Part shown: piece by piece, positions 29,251-38,931 of the stretch | Numbering within the stretch: position 1 is the first letter of the stretch | Layout: every line of letters starts with the position of its first letter | Assembly (NCBI RefSeq): GCF_002939305.1 | Contig: NZ_MVDI01000005.1 | Coordinates: 219,188-283,187, forward strand | Reading direction: 5' to 3' | Source of the DNA: Chroococcidiopsis sp. TS-821 | GTDB taxonomy: Bacteria > Cyanobacteriota > Cyanobacteriia > Cyanobacteriales > Chroococcidiopsidaceae | Length of the DNA stretch: 64,000 nt | Program-made: the position numbers and the translations under genes | The notes under the pieces: generated by a model | Database searches by the model: none | Seen by the model: only the letters and a program-made list of their open reading frames with translations | Told to the model about the DNA's origin: nothing

Positions 29251-30009
29251 CTATTTAACCATAGCTTTAGCAAAAGTTATAATGTGTTGATTTGGTAGAG
29301 ATTCGTTGGTGTTTTGCCATTGCAATCCGATCAATGCCATTTCTTTTTTTACTTGATTTAGAGTCATTTTATGTAATCCCTTAATTGGAATAAAAGGATT
29401 TTCTTTGCGGTATTCAACTAAGACGACTCTTCCCCCAGGTTTGAGTGCTTTTGTAATACCTTGCATAACTTCATATGGGAAGGAAAATTCATGATAGGCA
29501 TCTACCATTAGAGCTAAATCAATGCTATTCTCAGGCAAGTTAGGATTAGTAACAGTGCCTAAGATGGTTTCAACATTGGTAAGTCCTGTCTCTTTTTTCA
29601 GAAACTCAATAATATCCAACATTTCTGGCTGAATATCGACAGCTAGTACTTTTCCCTGGAGGAGCTTTTGAGCTATCCGAAAGCTAAAGTAACCTGTACC
29701 CGCACCAATATCGGCGACCACATCTGTAGGTTGCAGATTCAGTGCATCTAATACTTTTTGTGGTTGTTCTTCTCTTTCTCGACTTGGGCGTTCTAGCCAT
29801 AGTGCTTCAGTATGTCCCATAACTTTCGCAATTTCACGCCCTTGATAAAATTTGCCGATACCATCAGGGCTATGTATGGTGCGATACTGGTAAGTTGAGT
29901 GATTATCTACAGATGAAGTTGCAGCGATTGGCGTGCAACTTATCAAAACTGTGCAACATATAAATACAAGCAGTTGTAATAGTTTCTGTTTGAGTTGGTT
30001 CCAAAGCAT
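29251..30009 (-). CDS. Lipoprotein-type SAM-dependent methyltransferase
   Basis: From the ATG at 30009 the 252-residue product starts MLWNQLKQKLLQLLVFICCT and continues VLISC, a lipoprotein signal with a plausible lipobox cysteine. A class I methyltransferase fold follows: VVADIGAGTGYFSFRIAQ (SAM motif I), VLAVDIQPEMLD and PGGRVVLVEYR. An ATG at 30069 would add 20 residues before the signal. An exported methyltransferase domain is unusual because SAM is cytoplasmic, yet several cyanobacterial and proteobacterial relatives of this kind exist. The substrate is unknown. Confidence 0.85.
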   Translation of the reverse strand: MLWNQLKQKLLQLLVFICCTVLISCTPIAATSSVDNHSTYQYRTIHSPDGIGKFYQGREIAKVMGHTEALWLERPSREREEQPQKVLDALNLQPTDVVADIGAGTGYFSFRIAQKLLQGKVLAVDIQPEMLDIIEFLKKETGLTNVETILGTVTNPNLPENSIDLALMVDAYHEFSFPYEVMQGITKALKPGGRVVLVEYRKENPFIPIKGLHKMTLNQVKKEMALIGLQWQNTNESLPNQHIITFAKAMVK

Positions 30010-30166
30010 AATTTCAGAAATATTAGCGACGAGATAATGGTGGCTTGATACAATTACACGTCTTGTCATAACGATATCGTCTACCTTGTGATAGAAACGG
30101 CAGCATCTGTGGCTGAACTAATATCAAGACAAAGTAGTTTAGATTACAATCAGGCTACAAAAGCTT

Positions 30167-31126
30167 ATGAATCAAGACGATCGCACAAATAATCTTAATC
30201 CGACAGATGTCACTGAAGCAGAAGAACGAGAAACGACTCAAGCTGCGGAACAAAAAGCTAGTAGCGTTGCCAATGTCGTATCACCAGAAACACTCGTTGT
30301 CAACGAACCACCACCAAAACCGGATTATCCTCGCTACCGAGTCAGCCCAGATGAACGCATTAGACTCGCGGATATTAACCCCGATGCTTGCGAACACTAC
30401 AAAAAAAAGAAAGATGTTGAACACGAACTAGAAATTCAAAGGAAGCGACTAGCAGTGTTACAAGAACGCTTATACGCGGAAAATAAACGTAGTGTTTTGA
30501 TTGTATTGCAAGCAATGGATACAGGTGGAAAGGATGGTACAATTAAGCACGTTTTTCGAGGAATTAATCCGCAAGGTTGTCAAGTTTGGTCTTTCAAAAA
30601 ACCTACTGATGAAGAACTGAGTCATGACTTTTTGTGGCGCTATCATCGCCGCGCACCACGTCGAGGAATGATTACGATTTTCAACCGATCGCACTACGAA
30701 GATGTCCTGATTGTACGTGTAAAAGACTTAGTTCCTGAACAAGTATGGCGTCAGCGCTATCGTGTCATCAATGAGTTTGAGCAAATGCTGACATTGGATA
30801 ATATTGTTATTATCAAGTTTTTCCTACATATTTCTAAGGACGAACAACGCCGGAGATTAGAAAGTCGCTTGGAAGATCCTGATAAGCGCTGGAAATTTTC
30901 AATTAACGATGTCAATGAGCGTCAGTTATGGGATAAATATCAGCAAGCTTACGAAGACGCAATTAATAACTGTTCGACCGCTTATGCACCTTGGTACGTT
31001 GTACCATCGAATAAAAAATGGTATCGCAATTTGGTAATTGCCCGCGCGATCGCCGATACGCTAGAGGCAATGAATCCGCAATATCCCGCTGCTGAAAAAT
31101 TAGAAAACATTGTGATTCCAGCATAA
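30167..31126 (+). CDS. ppk2: Polyphosphate kinase 2 family protein
   Basis: PPK2 enzymes transfer phosphate between polyphosphate and nucleotides. The 319 residues have a 70-residue low-complexity, acidic N-terminus, then the core with Walker A AMDTGGKDGTIKHVFRGINP. The Walker B-type block is IFNRSHYEDVLIVRV. The lid and base-binding part includes FFLHISKDEQRRRLESRLED and APWYVVPSNKKWYRN. Class (I, II or III) cannot be settled by eye. The broken AraC gene starts 7 bp downstream. Confidence 0.93.
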   Translation: MNQDDRTNNLNPTDVTEAEERETTQAAEQKASSVANVVSPETLVVNEPPPKPDYPRYRVSPDERIRLADINPDACEHYKKKKDVEHELEIQRKRLAVLQERLYAENKRSVLIVLQAMDTGGKDGTIKHVFRGINPQGCQVWSFKKPTDEELSHDFLWRYHRRAPRRGMITIFNRSHYEDVLIVRVKDLVPEQVWRQRYRVINEFEQMLTLDNIVIIKFFLHISKDEQRRRLESRLEDPDKRWKFSINDVNERQLWDKYQQAYEDAINNCSTAYAPWYVVPSNKKWYRNLVIARAIADTLEAMNPQYPAAEKLENIVIPA

Positions 31127-31133
31127 AGGTTAT

Positions 31134-31710
31134 GTGAGGCAGATGGAATTACTTCCTCAAGAGTTACGACAACAACTCGAAAATCCAGATAAAGAATTTT
31201 ATACCGATTTAAGTATCGTCACTCCAGAAGTTCATTTGGTGTTACAGCAAATTCTCAATTGTCCCTACCAAGGAGAAATTGAGAAAATTTATTTGCAAGC
31301 CAAAGCCCTAGAATTAATGGCATTATAGTCAGACTATATTCTCAAGCATAGCGATCGCAACCACCTCAGGAAGCTGAAATCAAGCGATATTGCTCGTCTT
31401 TATCAGGCTAGAGATGTGTTGATAATAATGCTGAGAATCCACCTTCGTTGATTGATTTAGCACGATCAGTAGGGATGAATGACTGTACGTTTAAACGCGG
31501 ATTTCGGCAAGTTTTTGGGACAACGGCATTTGGTTATCTGCGAAAACACCGCATGATTCAAGCACGGCAATTGTTACTAGGAATAAAATGAGTATTGCTG
31601 AAGTAGCGCGTGCAGTTGGCTATTCACATCCTGGCTATTTCGCTGCTGCATTTCGCAAAAAGTTTGGCGTGAGTCCGAGTCATTATTCATCGCAACATGG
31701 GAATAGGTAA
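31134..31710 (+). pseudogene. Broken AraC-family (PchR-like) regulator
   Basis: The intact start MRQMELLPQELRQQLENPDK runs to LQAKALELMAL and a stop at 31326-31328. After frameshifts the C-terminal helix-turn-helix region is readable in pieces: NPPSLIDLARSVGMNDCTFK, RKHRMIQARQLLLG and MSIAEVARAVGYSHPGYFAA, ending FGVSPSHYSS. The upstream sensor half is missing, because PPK2 ends 7 bp before. Such regulators normally control siderophore-uptake genes, which are also broken next door. Confidence 0.8.
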
Positions 31711-31872
31711 TTGGTAATAGCAGAACTGTTCGCAATTTTCACCCACTTAATTAACAAATTCCGTTTTGGGATCTAATCATTCCATTTGTGAGTCACTTCA
31801 GCGTGCATAAACCATTAATATTTTGATCTGAACTAATTAGGAAAGTTTATCAACTTGTGGGTTGGGTAAGGA

Positions 31873-32093
31873 GTGATGGAGCGATCGCATTTTCTTGTAG
31901 CAATAGTCAGCATGGTGTCGATTATCGGTACGCAGTCAGTTCACGCGGAAGAATTACCAACAGTACAACAAAGTCCTGCGACTACCGTTGCTGAGTGGCT
32001 AGCGCAATCTCCAGTAATACAAGTTACCAAAGTAGAGCTAAATCCAACTTCTGAAGGCTTGCAAGTCAAACCCAAATTTGCAAAACACCCCAA
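31873..32093 (+). pseudogene. TonB-dependent receptor start (signal and AMIN-like segment)
   Basis: The frame begins MMERSHFLVAIVSMVSIIGT with a signal peptide ending HAEE. It continues TTVAEWLAQSPVIQVTKVEL, which resembles the AMIN-type head of cyanobacterial siderophore receptors. At about 32090 the similarity stops and sequence from a binding protein follows in another frame. The plug and barrel, normally about 700 residues, are deleted. Confidence 0.6.
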
Positions 32094-32816
32094 CGCATTA
32101 TCGCCCTCGATCCGCGATCGCTTGATTTATTACTTTCTCTCAACATTCAACCCGTAGGCTATGCTGAAGATGCCAGAGTTTTAGTTGGTACTCCACAATT
32201 CGGCACAACGGTCGATGTTAAATATTTAGGCGGTCGCATCACAAACGATCCCATGTATGTTGGTACTCGGCAATCACCATCACAAGAAGCAGTATTAACA
32301 CTCAAACCCGATTTAATTCTTTTAGGCTAAAGCAGCGAACAATCGCTGTATCTCATTTTTTCCCAGATCGCGCCAACATTACCGTTATCGCACAGCGATC
32401 GCCACTGGCAAGATGATTTATTAACGCTTGGTCGAGTCACGCATCGCGAACAACAGGCACAACAGGTGATTCAAGACTACAACAAACGAATGACCGACAC
32501 GAAAGAGAAGTTTAAAGCTTTGCAAGGAAAACAGCTATTACTGTTATCAATTTCTGGATTAGACAGTATTGAAGTCTTCACCAAACAAACCTTTGCGGGT
32601 AATCTCCTTGAAGAGCTAGGATTTGAGTTAGTATTACCCAAACTACCTGTACGCTATGGTGCAATACCGATTTCTTTAGAACTTTTACCACAATCGCTAC
32701 CTGCTTATCAGGCAAAGCAAGTGTATTTTGTTGATTATCATTTCTGGAGTCGAATTACGGGTCCAATTGCGACTGAGTTAGTGATTGAACAACTTCAACA
32801 ACTATTAGATCTGTAA
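32094..32816 (+). pseudogene. FecB/FhuD-like siderophore-binding protein relic
   Basis: From 32094 a single frame reads RIIALDPRSLDLLLSLNIQP, then VGYAEDARVLVGTPQFG, and ALTLKPDLILLG-type text (VLTLKPDLILLG) up to a TAA at 32328-32330. It continues in frame with SSEQSLYLIFSQIAPTLPLS to LVIEQLQQLLDL at 32816. This is an iron-siderophore substrate-binding protein lacking its signal peptide and interrupted by one stop where Tyr is usual. It cannot be made as a functional whole. Confidence 0.8.
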
Positions 32817-32823
32817 ATTGCAT

Positions 32824-33405
32824 TTACCGCGAGTGTTCCCACTTCCAAAAGTAACTAGAAAACAAGTTAGTAATCGTGTGTGCCACAATTGGCACGAGAA
32901 GATTACCTGTGTATAAAGCGCTACAACCGAGTAAGAAGCCTACCGCTGTTGCCCAAACGACATATGGCCATTGCTGAGTAGAACTCATGTGAAGCACGCC
33001 AAAACAGATACTCGATACAATCACAGCAGTGATATTGAAGCCAAATGCAGGCAACATGACACCGCGAAATAATAATTCTTCGCTTAGTCCTGGAAGTAAC
33101 CCAATCCAAATTAAATCTGCCCAGTGTAAAGGTTTGAGAACCAATTCGAGGTAAAAATCCGCACTACGACGATACCCCGACCAAACGCGGTAGACGACCC
33201 AACTCGCGATCGCAATGATCGACGCAACACCCAATCCCCTAGCCACTGCTATTGATGTTAGCTCCACAGGCAATAAGGCAAAATTACCAAATTGCAACCA
33301 TAGCTTGGCAATAACCAGTAATACTAATGCAGTAACGGCCATGCCAATTAAGATCTGGGTACGCGATAACGGCTGAATTTTGGGGTCAAAATCTTGTTCG
33401 GTCAC
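32824..33405 (-). CDS. CPBP-family intramembrane metalloprotease
   Basis: The product has 193 residues and about six membrane helices. The three CPBP (Abi/CAAX-protease-like) motifs are present: EExxxR in GLSEELLFRG, FxxxH in CFGVLHM and HxxxN in VAHTITNLF. It lies 2 bp after the DUF3326 gene and is the last gene of that operon. Substrate is unknown; cyanobacterial relatives have been placed in prenylated-protein or membrane-protein processing. Confidence 0.92.
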   Translation of the reverse strand: MTEQDFDPKIQPLSRTQILIGMAVTALVLLVIAKLWLQFGNFALLPVELTSIAVARGLGVASIIAIASWVVYRVWSGYRRSADFYLELVLKPLHWADLIWIGLLPGLSEELLFRGVMLPAFGFNITAVIVSSICFGVLHMSSTQQWPYVVWATAVGFLLGCSALYTGNLLVPIVAHTITNLFSSYFWKWEHSR

Positions 33406-33407
33406 TG

Positions 33408-34472
33408 TCAGTTAGAATTCAGGCAATTAAGGGATGAAATATGAGGGTCAAGTGCAGTCGGTGTAATTCCTGCCTTATGCGCGGCTAATACACCAATTGC
33501 TTCTAGGTACGAGTTTACCGATATGACTTTAATTCCTAATGGTTCTGGAGGAACATAAAGTTGAGTTTGATTTTCTTGTACTGTAACAATTTGTACAGGC
33601 GATTGACTAAGGTTTAACACTGTGCTGCCACCGCAAGCCGTTGCCGGAATGACAACAGCATCAACTTGATTTGCCCAGATGTCTTGTGGTGATGATTGCT
33701 GCTGGTTTGTCACAAACTGCGGGGCACGACTTAAACCCACAAGCACACTAGGTAAGAATGTATACCCAATTTCTTCAGCAGCCGATCGCGGTGATATATC
33801 AGGATCGAGCGGTAACGGTAACAAAGCGGGCGCGTGGGCGCAAGGAACTTGAAATTCGCGGACAACTAAATGACTGATGACAGCTTCAGCACCTGCAAGC
33901 GGGTCAACACCTTTACCGTAACGATATTGCTGTAATGCAGGACTATCCATATCATCAGGAAAACGGGCTACAACGGCGATCGCGTCTACTCTTGCTTTAT
34001 TAATCAATGTCTCTGTTGCCCGCAGTAAAGTTCCAGGATTTTGAATCGTTCCCCAACTCACACCTGAATCGGATATTCGTAATTCTACGCCTATAGCTGT
34101 ATCAGTGACAACATAATTAGCTAAGTGTAATCCTAGAGTAGCACGGGCAGCATCAGCTGCTTGCAGCTGCCGTACTCGTAAGTCTGGTTCGATTCCCTGG
34201 TCTAAAATGAGACCAATACGATTTTGATGTACAGGACGTAACCCCCAACTCCCAGCAGCAAATTGATCGAGTCCGTAACCTTCTACATAGAAAACATTTG
34301 GTAAAGACCAATACAATTGCGCGCCATTGAGCACATTTGGGTGAGTAATCAGGCGGTCCGCGACAGAAGCGATCGCCCTAGCAACTGGCATGGCATCTCC
34401 GGCATATCCGCCAATGGCGGCTCCGATACCAGTTGGTACAATTAAGATAACGGTGTAAGGACGCTGGTTCAC
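33408..34472 (-). CDS. DUF3326 protein
   Basis: The 354 residues match the cyanobacterial/plant DUF3326 family: VILIVPTGIGAAIGGYAGDA, GQ-less WSLPNVFYVEGYGLDQFAAG and VDAIAVVARFPDD. Other blocks are QYRYGKGVDPLAGAEAVISH and VIPATACGGSTVLNLS. There is no membrane segment. It follows a 58-aa gene by 9 bp and precedes the CPBP gene by 2 bp, so all three should be cotranscribed. Function is unknown. Confidence 0.88.
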   Translation of the reverse strand: MNQRPYTVILIVPTGIGAAIGGYAGDAMPVARAIASVADRLITHPNVLNGAQLYWSLPNVFYVEGYGLDQFAAGSWGLRPVHQNRIGLILDQGIEPDLRVRQLQAADAARATLGLHLANYVVTDTAIGVELRISDSGVSWGTIQNPGTLLRATETLINKARVDAIAVVARFPDDMDSPALQQYRYGKGVDPLAGAEAVISHLVVREFQVPCAHAPALLPLPLDPDISPRSAAEEIGYTFLPSVLVGLSRAPQFVTNQQQSSPQDIWANQVDAVVIPATACGGSTVLNLSQSPVQIVTVQENQTQLYVPPEPLGIKVISVNSYLEAIGVLAAHKAGITPTALDPHISSLNCLNSN

Positions 34473-34481
34473 GCTGTTGAG

Positions 34482-34658
34482 TTAGTCCTCTAAAGTAACA
34501 ACGGCTTCGACAGTCGCTGTTTGTTGTTGGAGATCTATCGCTGTAATTGCCCAGCGTAGTGGTTTTCCAGATAACTGTAATTCAGCCTCAATGACCTTGG
34601 GAAGCATTGCAGGAGAATCCTGAAACTTAATCTCAGCAGTAATAAAGTGTGTTTTCAT
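34482..34658 (-). CDS. Small conserved protein (58 aa), first gene of the DUF3326 operon
   Basis: The ATG at 34658 opens a frame that begins MKTHFITAEIKFQDSPAMLP and ends ATVEAVVTLED. It is soluble and beta-strand-rich by its alternating pattern (VIEAELQLSGKPLRWAITAI). It stops 9 bp before the DUF3326 start. I recall similarly short proteins next to cyanobacterial DUF3326 genes, but no function. Confidence 0.7.
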   Translation of the reverse strand: MKTHFITAEIKFQDSPAMLPKVIEAELQLSGKPLRWAITAIDLQQQTATVEAVVTLED

Positions 34659-34700
34659 ACTACCTGTTAAATTCTATACCAAGAAAGCCGGGCAACTTCT

Positions 34701-35027
34701 TTAGCTGGGTTGAAACTGACCAAACTGTAAGTCGTATACTTCATCTTCCTTCTCAGTTTCGATCTTCAAATCGGATCGGGGGTAGGAAACACAAAGTAAA
34801 GCGTAACCTTTCTGCTGGAGTTCAGGACTAAGACCCATGCCATCACTTTGTTCTACAGTACCTTCAAGCAGCAAAGCCGCACAAGTTGTACAAACACCAG
34901 CATTACAGGAACTAGGTAAATCTAAGCCAGCCGCACTCGCAGCACGTAAAATAATTTTGTCTTCGGGAACTTCAATCGTATGAGTTTGACCTTGATGCTG
35001 AATTTGAACCTTATAAATTTGAGGCAT
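34701..35027 (-). CDS. [2Fe-2S] ferredoxin
   Basis: The 108 residues are a plant-type ferredoxin. Cluster cysteines lie in CNAGVCTTC (Cx4Cx2C spacing) and in ALLCVSYP. Compared with PetF it has a longer C-terminus (ETEKEDEVYDLQFGQFQPS), as in the minor FdC-type ferredoxins. Such proteins receive electrons at photosystem I less readily and may serve a special partner; that is inference. Confidence 0.9.
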   Translation of the reverse strand: MPQIYKVQIQHQGQTHTIEVPEDKIILRAASAAGLDLPSSCNAGVCTTCAALLLEGTVEQSDGMGLSPELQQKGYALLCVSYPRSDLKIETEKEDEVYDLQFGQFQPS

Positions 35028-35319
35028 AAACTAAAAACCGTTTTACTAAACTGCCAAGTTAAATGCAGTCTCTGCTCGTGATTAATCACTAACAAGTAAT
35101 TGTATCTTGAGGCGTCAGGAATCTGAGGTCGGAAAGCAGAGGAAGCAGAAGAAATTATGCATCAAAAAAATTATGTATCCAAAATATTTCTTTGTTCTGT
35201 GACCCCTGAGCTCTACAATCTCACAGACCGTATCATTGTCAACTGTAATTGCGGTCGCGCGGCGTTAACCTTGCACTAAAAAGACAAAAGATAATATGGC
35301 TGATTTAATGGAGATGAGA

Positions 35320-37926
35320 ATGCTGGAAGAATATCGGCACCACGTTGCCCAAAGACAAGCAATGGGTATTCCCCCGTTACCTTTGAATGCACAACAAACC
35401 GCAGATGTATGTGAATTATTAAAAGCGCCACCTGCAGGCGAAGAAGAAACTTTATTGCACCTGTTGCGCGATCGCGTTTCGCCAGGAGTCGATCCCGCCG
35501 CCTACGTTAAAGCTGGATTTCTCACGGCGATCGCCAAAGGCGAAACGACAAGCCCATTAATTTCTCCCACTTATGCGATTGAACTTTTAGGCACAATGAT
35601 GGGCGGATACAACGTGCGATCGCTTGTAGAATTACTATCCGCAGATGATGAATTAGCTACAGCAGCGACAACGGCTTTAAGCAAAACTTTGCTAGTGTAC
35701 GATGCTTTTCACGACGTTGAAGAATTAGCAAAAACAAACTCCTACGCGCAAAAAGTCATGCAGTCGTGGGCGGATGCGGAATGGTTTACGACGCGCGCAC
35801 CTTTACCCGAAGCAATTACCGTCACAGTTTTTAAAGTACCGGGCGAAACGAACACCGACGATCTTTCTCCAGCGACACACGCGACAACACGTCCTGATAT
35901 TCCGCTACACGCGCTAGCAATGCTAGAGTCACGTCTTCCTGGGGCATTAGACACGATTGCCGAATTAAAGCAAAAAGGACATCCCTTAGCGTATGTTGGC
36001 GATGTTGTTGGTACGGGATCGTCGCGCAAATCTGCGATTAACTCTGTATTGTGGCACATCGGGCAAGATATTCCGTACGTACCGAACAAACGCGCTGGAG
36101 GATATATTCTAGGAGGTGCGATCGCGCCAATTTTCTTTAACACCGCTGAAGATGCAGGGGCGTTACCAATTCAGTGCGATGTGACTAAGATGGAAACGGG
36201 CATGGTAGTCACCATCTATCCCTACAAAGGTGAAATTACCAACGAAGCCGGAGACGTCATTTCTACCTTTAAGCTACAACCCGATACAATTACCGACGAA
36301 GTTCGTGCAGGTGGGCGCATTCCTTTACTCATTGGGCGTACCCTCACCGACAAAGCGCGCATCGCAATGGGATTAGAACCAAGTTCTGTCTTTATTCGTC
36401 CGCAACAACCAACCGATACAGGCAAAGGTTACACCCTCGCGCAAAAGATGGTAGGTAAAGCTTGCGGCTTACCTGGCGTCCGTCCTGGAACATCATGCGA
36501 ACCGATTATGACAACAGTTGGTTCTCAAGATACCACAGGACCAATGACCCGCGACGAACTGAAAGAACTTGCGTGTCTTGGCTTTAGTGCGGATTTAGTC
36601 ATGCAGAGTTTCTGTCATACCGCCGCCTATCCAAAACCTGTCGATATTAAAACGCATCACGAACTTCCTGATTTCTTTGCCTCGCGGGGTGGTGTTGCTT
36701 TACGCCCTGGCGATGGCATTATTCACTCGTGGTTGAATCGGATGTTGTTACCCGACACGGTAGGAACTGGTGGCGATTCGCATACGCGCTTTCCTTTAGG
36801 AATTTCCTTCCCTGCTGGTTCAGGGTTAGTCGCATTTGCGGCGGCGTTAGGTGTTATGCCATTAAATATGCCAGAGTCAGTTTTAGTGCGGTTTAAAGGC
36901 GAGTTGCAACCAGGTATCACCTTACGCGATATTGTCAACGCGATTCCTTACGTTGCGATTCAAAAAGGATTACTCACCGTTGCGAAACAGAACAAGAAAA
37001 ACGTCTTTTCTGGGCGCATTATGGAAATCGAAGGCTTACCCGATTTAAAAGTCGAACAAGCTTTTGAATTAACCGATGCAACCGCAGAGCGATCGTGTGC
37101 AGGCTGTACGATTAAGTTGAGTGTCGAGACAATTTCTGAGTATTTGCGCTCCAACATCGCGCTCTTAAAAAATATGGTGGCGCGGGGTTATCAGGATGCA
37201 CGGACAATTATGCGCCGCGTTGCCAAGATGGAACAATGGCTAGCCAATCCAGTATTGATGGAAGCAGATGCAGATGCAGAGTATGCGGAAATTATTGAAA
37301 TTGATTTGAATGAAATCAAAGAACCAATTGTCGCTGCACCCAACGATCCTGACAATGTCAAATTATTATCAGAAGTTGCTAACGATCCTGTACAAGAAGT
37401 CTTTGTCGGTTCGTGCATGACAAATATTGGTCATTACCGCGCTACTGCTAAAGTCTTAGAAGGCGCAGGTGCGGTGCAAACTCGGCTGTGGATTTGTCCG
37501 CCGACGCGCATGGACGAAAATCAACTTAAGGAAGAAGGCGTTTACGGTATATTTGGTGCAGCTGGGGCGCGAACGGAAATGCCTGGTTGTAGTTTGTGCA
37601 TGGGAAATCAAGCACGAGTCGCGGATGGCACAACGGTGTTTTCTACCTCTACGCGGAACTTTAATAACCGCATGGGTAAAGATGCGCGTGTCTATCTTGG
37701 TTCAGCAGAATTAGCCGCAGTTTGTGCCTTGTTAGGACGCATTCCTACAGTTGAGGAATACATGGATATTGTTGCGCACAAAATTCATCCGTTTGCTGAT
37801 GATTTGTATCGCTATCTCAACTTCGATCAAATTGCCGGTTTTGAAGATGAAGGGCGCGTAGTTCCTCTAGAAGAAATGCCCAAGATTGAGGATATTTTAG
37901 GAATTCCCGCAGGTACATTGTCTTAA
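35320..37926 (+). CDS. acnB: Aconitate hydratase B
   Basis: AcnB isomerises citrate and isocitrate through a [4Fe-4S] cluster. The protein has the B-type domain order: an N-terminal HEAT-like region ([20 protein letters not shown]), the swivel domain ([20 protein letters not shown]), and the core with [20 protein letters not shown]. Cluster cysteines lie in [11 protein letters not shown] and near [14 protein letters not shown] prefer the ATG at 35320 because it matches the E. coli start MLEEYR and has GGAG seven bases before. The ATG at 35296 would add eight residues and lacks such a site. Length is then 868 residues. Confidence 0.96.
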   Translation: MLEEYRHHVAQRQAMGIPPLPLNAQQTADVCELLKAPPAGEEETLLHLLRDRVSPGVDPAAYVKAGFLTAIAKGETTSPLISPTYAIELLGTMMGGYNVRSLVELLSADDELATAATTALSKTLLVYDAFHDVEELAKTNSYAQKVMQSWADAEWFTTRAPLPEAITVTVFKVPGETNTDDLSPATHATTRPDIPLHALAMLESRLPGALDTIAELKQKGHPLAYVGDVVGTGSSRKSAINSVLWHIGQDIPYVPNKRAGGYILGGAIAPIFFNTAEDAGALPIQCDVTKMETGMVVTIYPYKGEITNEAGDVISTFKLQPDTITDEVRAGGRIPLLIGRTLTDKARIAMGLEPSSVFIRPQQPTDTGKGYTLAQKMVGKACGLPGVRPGTSCEPIMTTVGSQDTTGPMTRDELKELACLGFSADLVMQSFCHTAAYPKPVDIKTHHELPDFFASRGGVALRPGDGIIHSWLNRMLLPDTVGTGGDSHTRFPLGISFPAGSGLVAFAAALGVMPLNMPESVLVRFKGELQPGITLRDIVNAIPYVAIQKGLLTVAKQNKKNVFSGRIMEIEGLPDLKVEQAFELTDATAERSCAGCTIKLSVETISEYLRSNIALLKNMVARGYQDARTIMRRVAKMEQWLANPVLMEADADAEYAEIIEIDLNEIKEPIVAAPNDPDNVKLLSEVANDPVQEVFVGSCMTNIGHYRATAKVLEGAGAVQTRLWICPPTRMDENQLKEEGVYGIFGAAGARTEMPGCSLCMGNQARVADGTTVFSTSTRNFNNRMGKDARVYLGSAELAAVCALLGRIPTVEEYMDIVAHKIHPFADDLYRYLNFDQIAGFEDEGRVVPLEEMPKIEDILGIPAGTLS

Positions 37927-37935
37927 CTAAATCTG

Positions 37936-37963
37936 GGTGGGTACTACCCACCTACACGTTTTT
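37936..37963 (+). terminator. Probable intrinsic terminator after acnB
   Basis: GGTGGGT, a three-base loop and ACCCACC form a 7-bp stem 9 bp after the stop. A T5 run follows six bases later (37959-37963), so the spacing is not ideal. Confidence 0.55.
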
Positions 37964-38069
37964 AGTTACCTAAGAGCTTATAAATACTTCGGAAGTTTAT
38001 TCGCTATTAGACAAACCCCATTCAGCTTTGCAAACTCATTCATAAATCTATTACTTATAGCGTGCTGCC

Positions 38070-38112
38070 GTGCATACTTTGTTTAGGTAGCCCCGAAGGA
38101 AGTCGGAAGGTA
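38070..38112. repeat. Dispersed palindromic repeat, copy 2
   Basis: TTTGTTTAGGTAGCCCCGAA with GGAAGTCGGAAGG resembles the element at 6684-6728 and shares the TTTGTT-A-GTAGCCC head. It sits in the gap between acnB and the dienelactone hydrolase gene. Confidence 0.4.
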
Positions 38113-38126
38113 TCTATGATTCATGC

Positions 38127-38840
38127 TTACCACAAATGTTTGCGAAAGAACTGCATCAGTTCGCGCCAAGCGTCTTCAGCTGCTAAGCGATTGTACGAAG
38201 AACGTTCGTTGCAAAAAAACCCATGGTCGGCATCAGGATAAACTTTCAAGGTGTATTCTTTATTAAGTTTTTGAAATCGTGTTTCGATTTGGTGAATGCG
38301 ATCGCGCGAAATAAAAGGATCTCTACCACCAAAGAACAAATAAATAGGCACTGTAATATTTTTTACTGCAGCGATCCACTCATCTAAAACCATACCGTAA
38401 AAAGGCGCTGCTGCCGCAATTTCAGCTGAAAACTTGCAAGCAGTTAAAAAAGTCAACCCACCGCCCAAACAAAAACCGGTAACACCAATTCTTTCTGGAT
38501 TCACAGGCGATCGCGTTTTTAAGTAACCCAATGCTGCTTGAAGATCCGCTTCTATAGACTTACCGAAGTCAAGCCGCCACATCATCGCCATAGCCTGCTC
38601 TACTTCATCGTAACCAAACTTGTTGTTAGGTTGGCGATAGTATAAATCTGGCACAAGAACTACGTATCCTTCATTTGCGATACGGACTGCTACATCTTGG
38701 ATATGCGCGGTTAAGCCAAAAGCTTCCATTAATAGAAGAATCGCGGGTACACGCTTTAGCGTAACAGGTGTATATAAGAATGCGGACATTTGTCCATCGG
38801 GTGTTTGAATCATCACCTGTGATTGTTCAATTTGCATCAT
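38127..38840 (-). CDS. Dienelactone hydrolase family protein
   Basis: This 237-residue alpha/beta hydrolase has the DLH triad. The nucleophile is cysteine in GVTGFCLGGGLTF, the acid is in GRDPFISRDRI, and the histidine is in DADHGFFCNERSSYN. The N-terminal strand QVMIQTPDGQMSAFLYTP is typical. An AraC-type regulator gene lies 92 bp upstream on the same strand and may control it. The substrate is unknown. Confidence 0.92.
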   Translation of the reverse strand: MMQIEQSQVMIQTPDGQMSAFLYTPVTLKRVPAILLLMEAFGLTAHIQDVAVRIANEGYVVLVPDLYYRQPNNKFGYDEVEQAMAMMWRLDFGKSIEADLQAALGYLKTRSPVNPERIGVTGFCLGGGLTFLTACKFSAEIAAAAPFYGMVLDEWIAAVKNITVPIYLFFGGRDPFISRDRIHQIETRFQKLNKEYTLKVYPDADHGFFCNERSSYNRLAAEDAWRELMQFFRKHLW

Positions 38841-38931
38841 TTTTTCCAGAAAATCCTACTGCTGACAGCTTAAAAAGTCAGCAACTCGATACTCTAGAAA
38901 AATATTGCGGAGTTTTGGAATATTCTTGCAC

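Noticed and set aside
32466..32816. 116-residue plus-strand frame as an independent gene
   Set aside because: It is the in-frame continuation of the FecB-like relic after the stop at 32328, not a separate gene.
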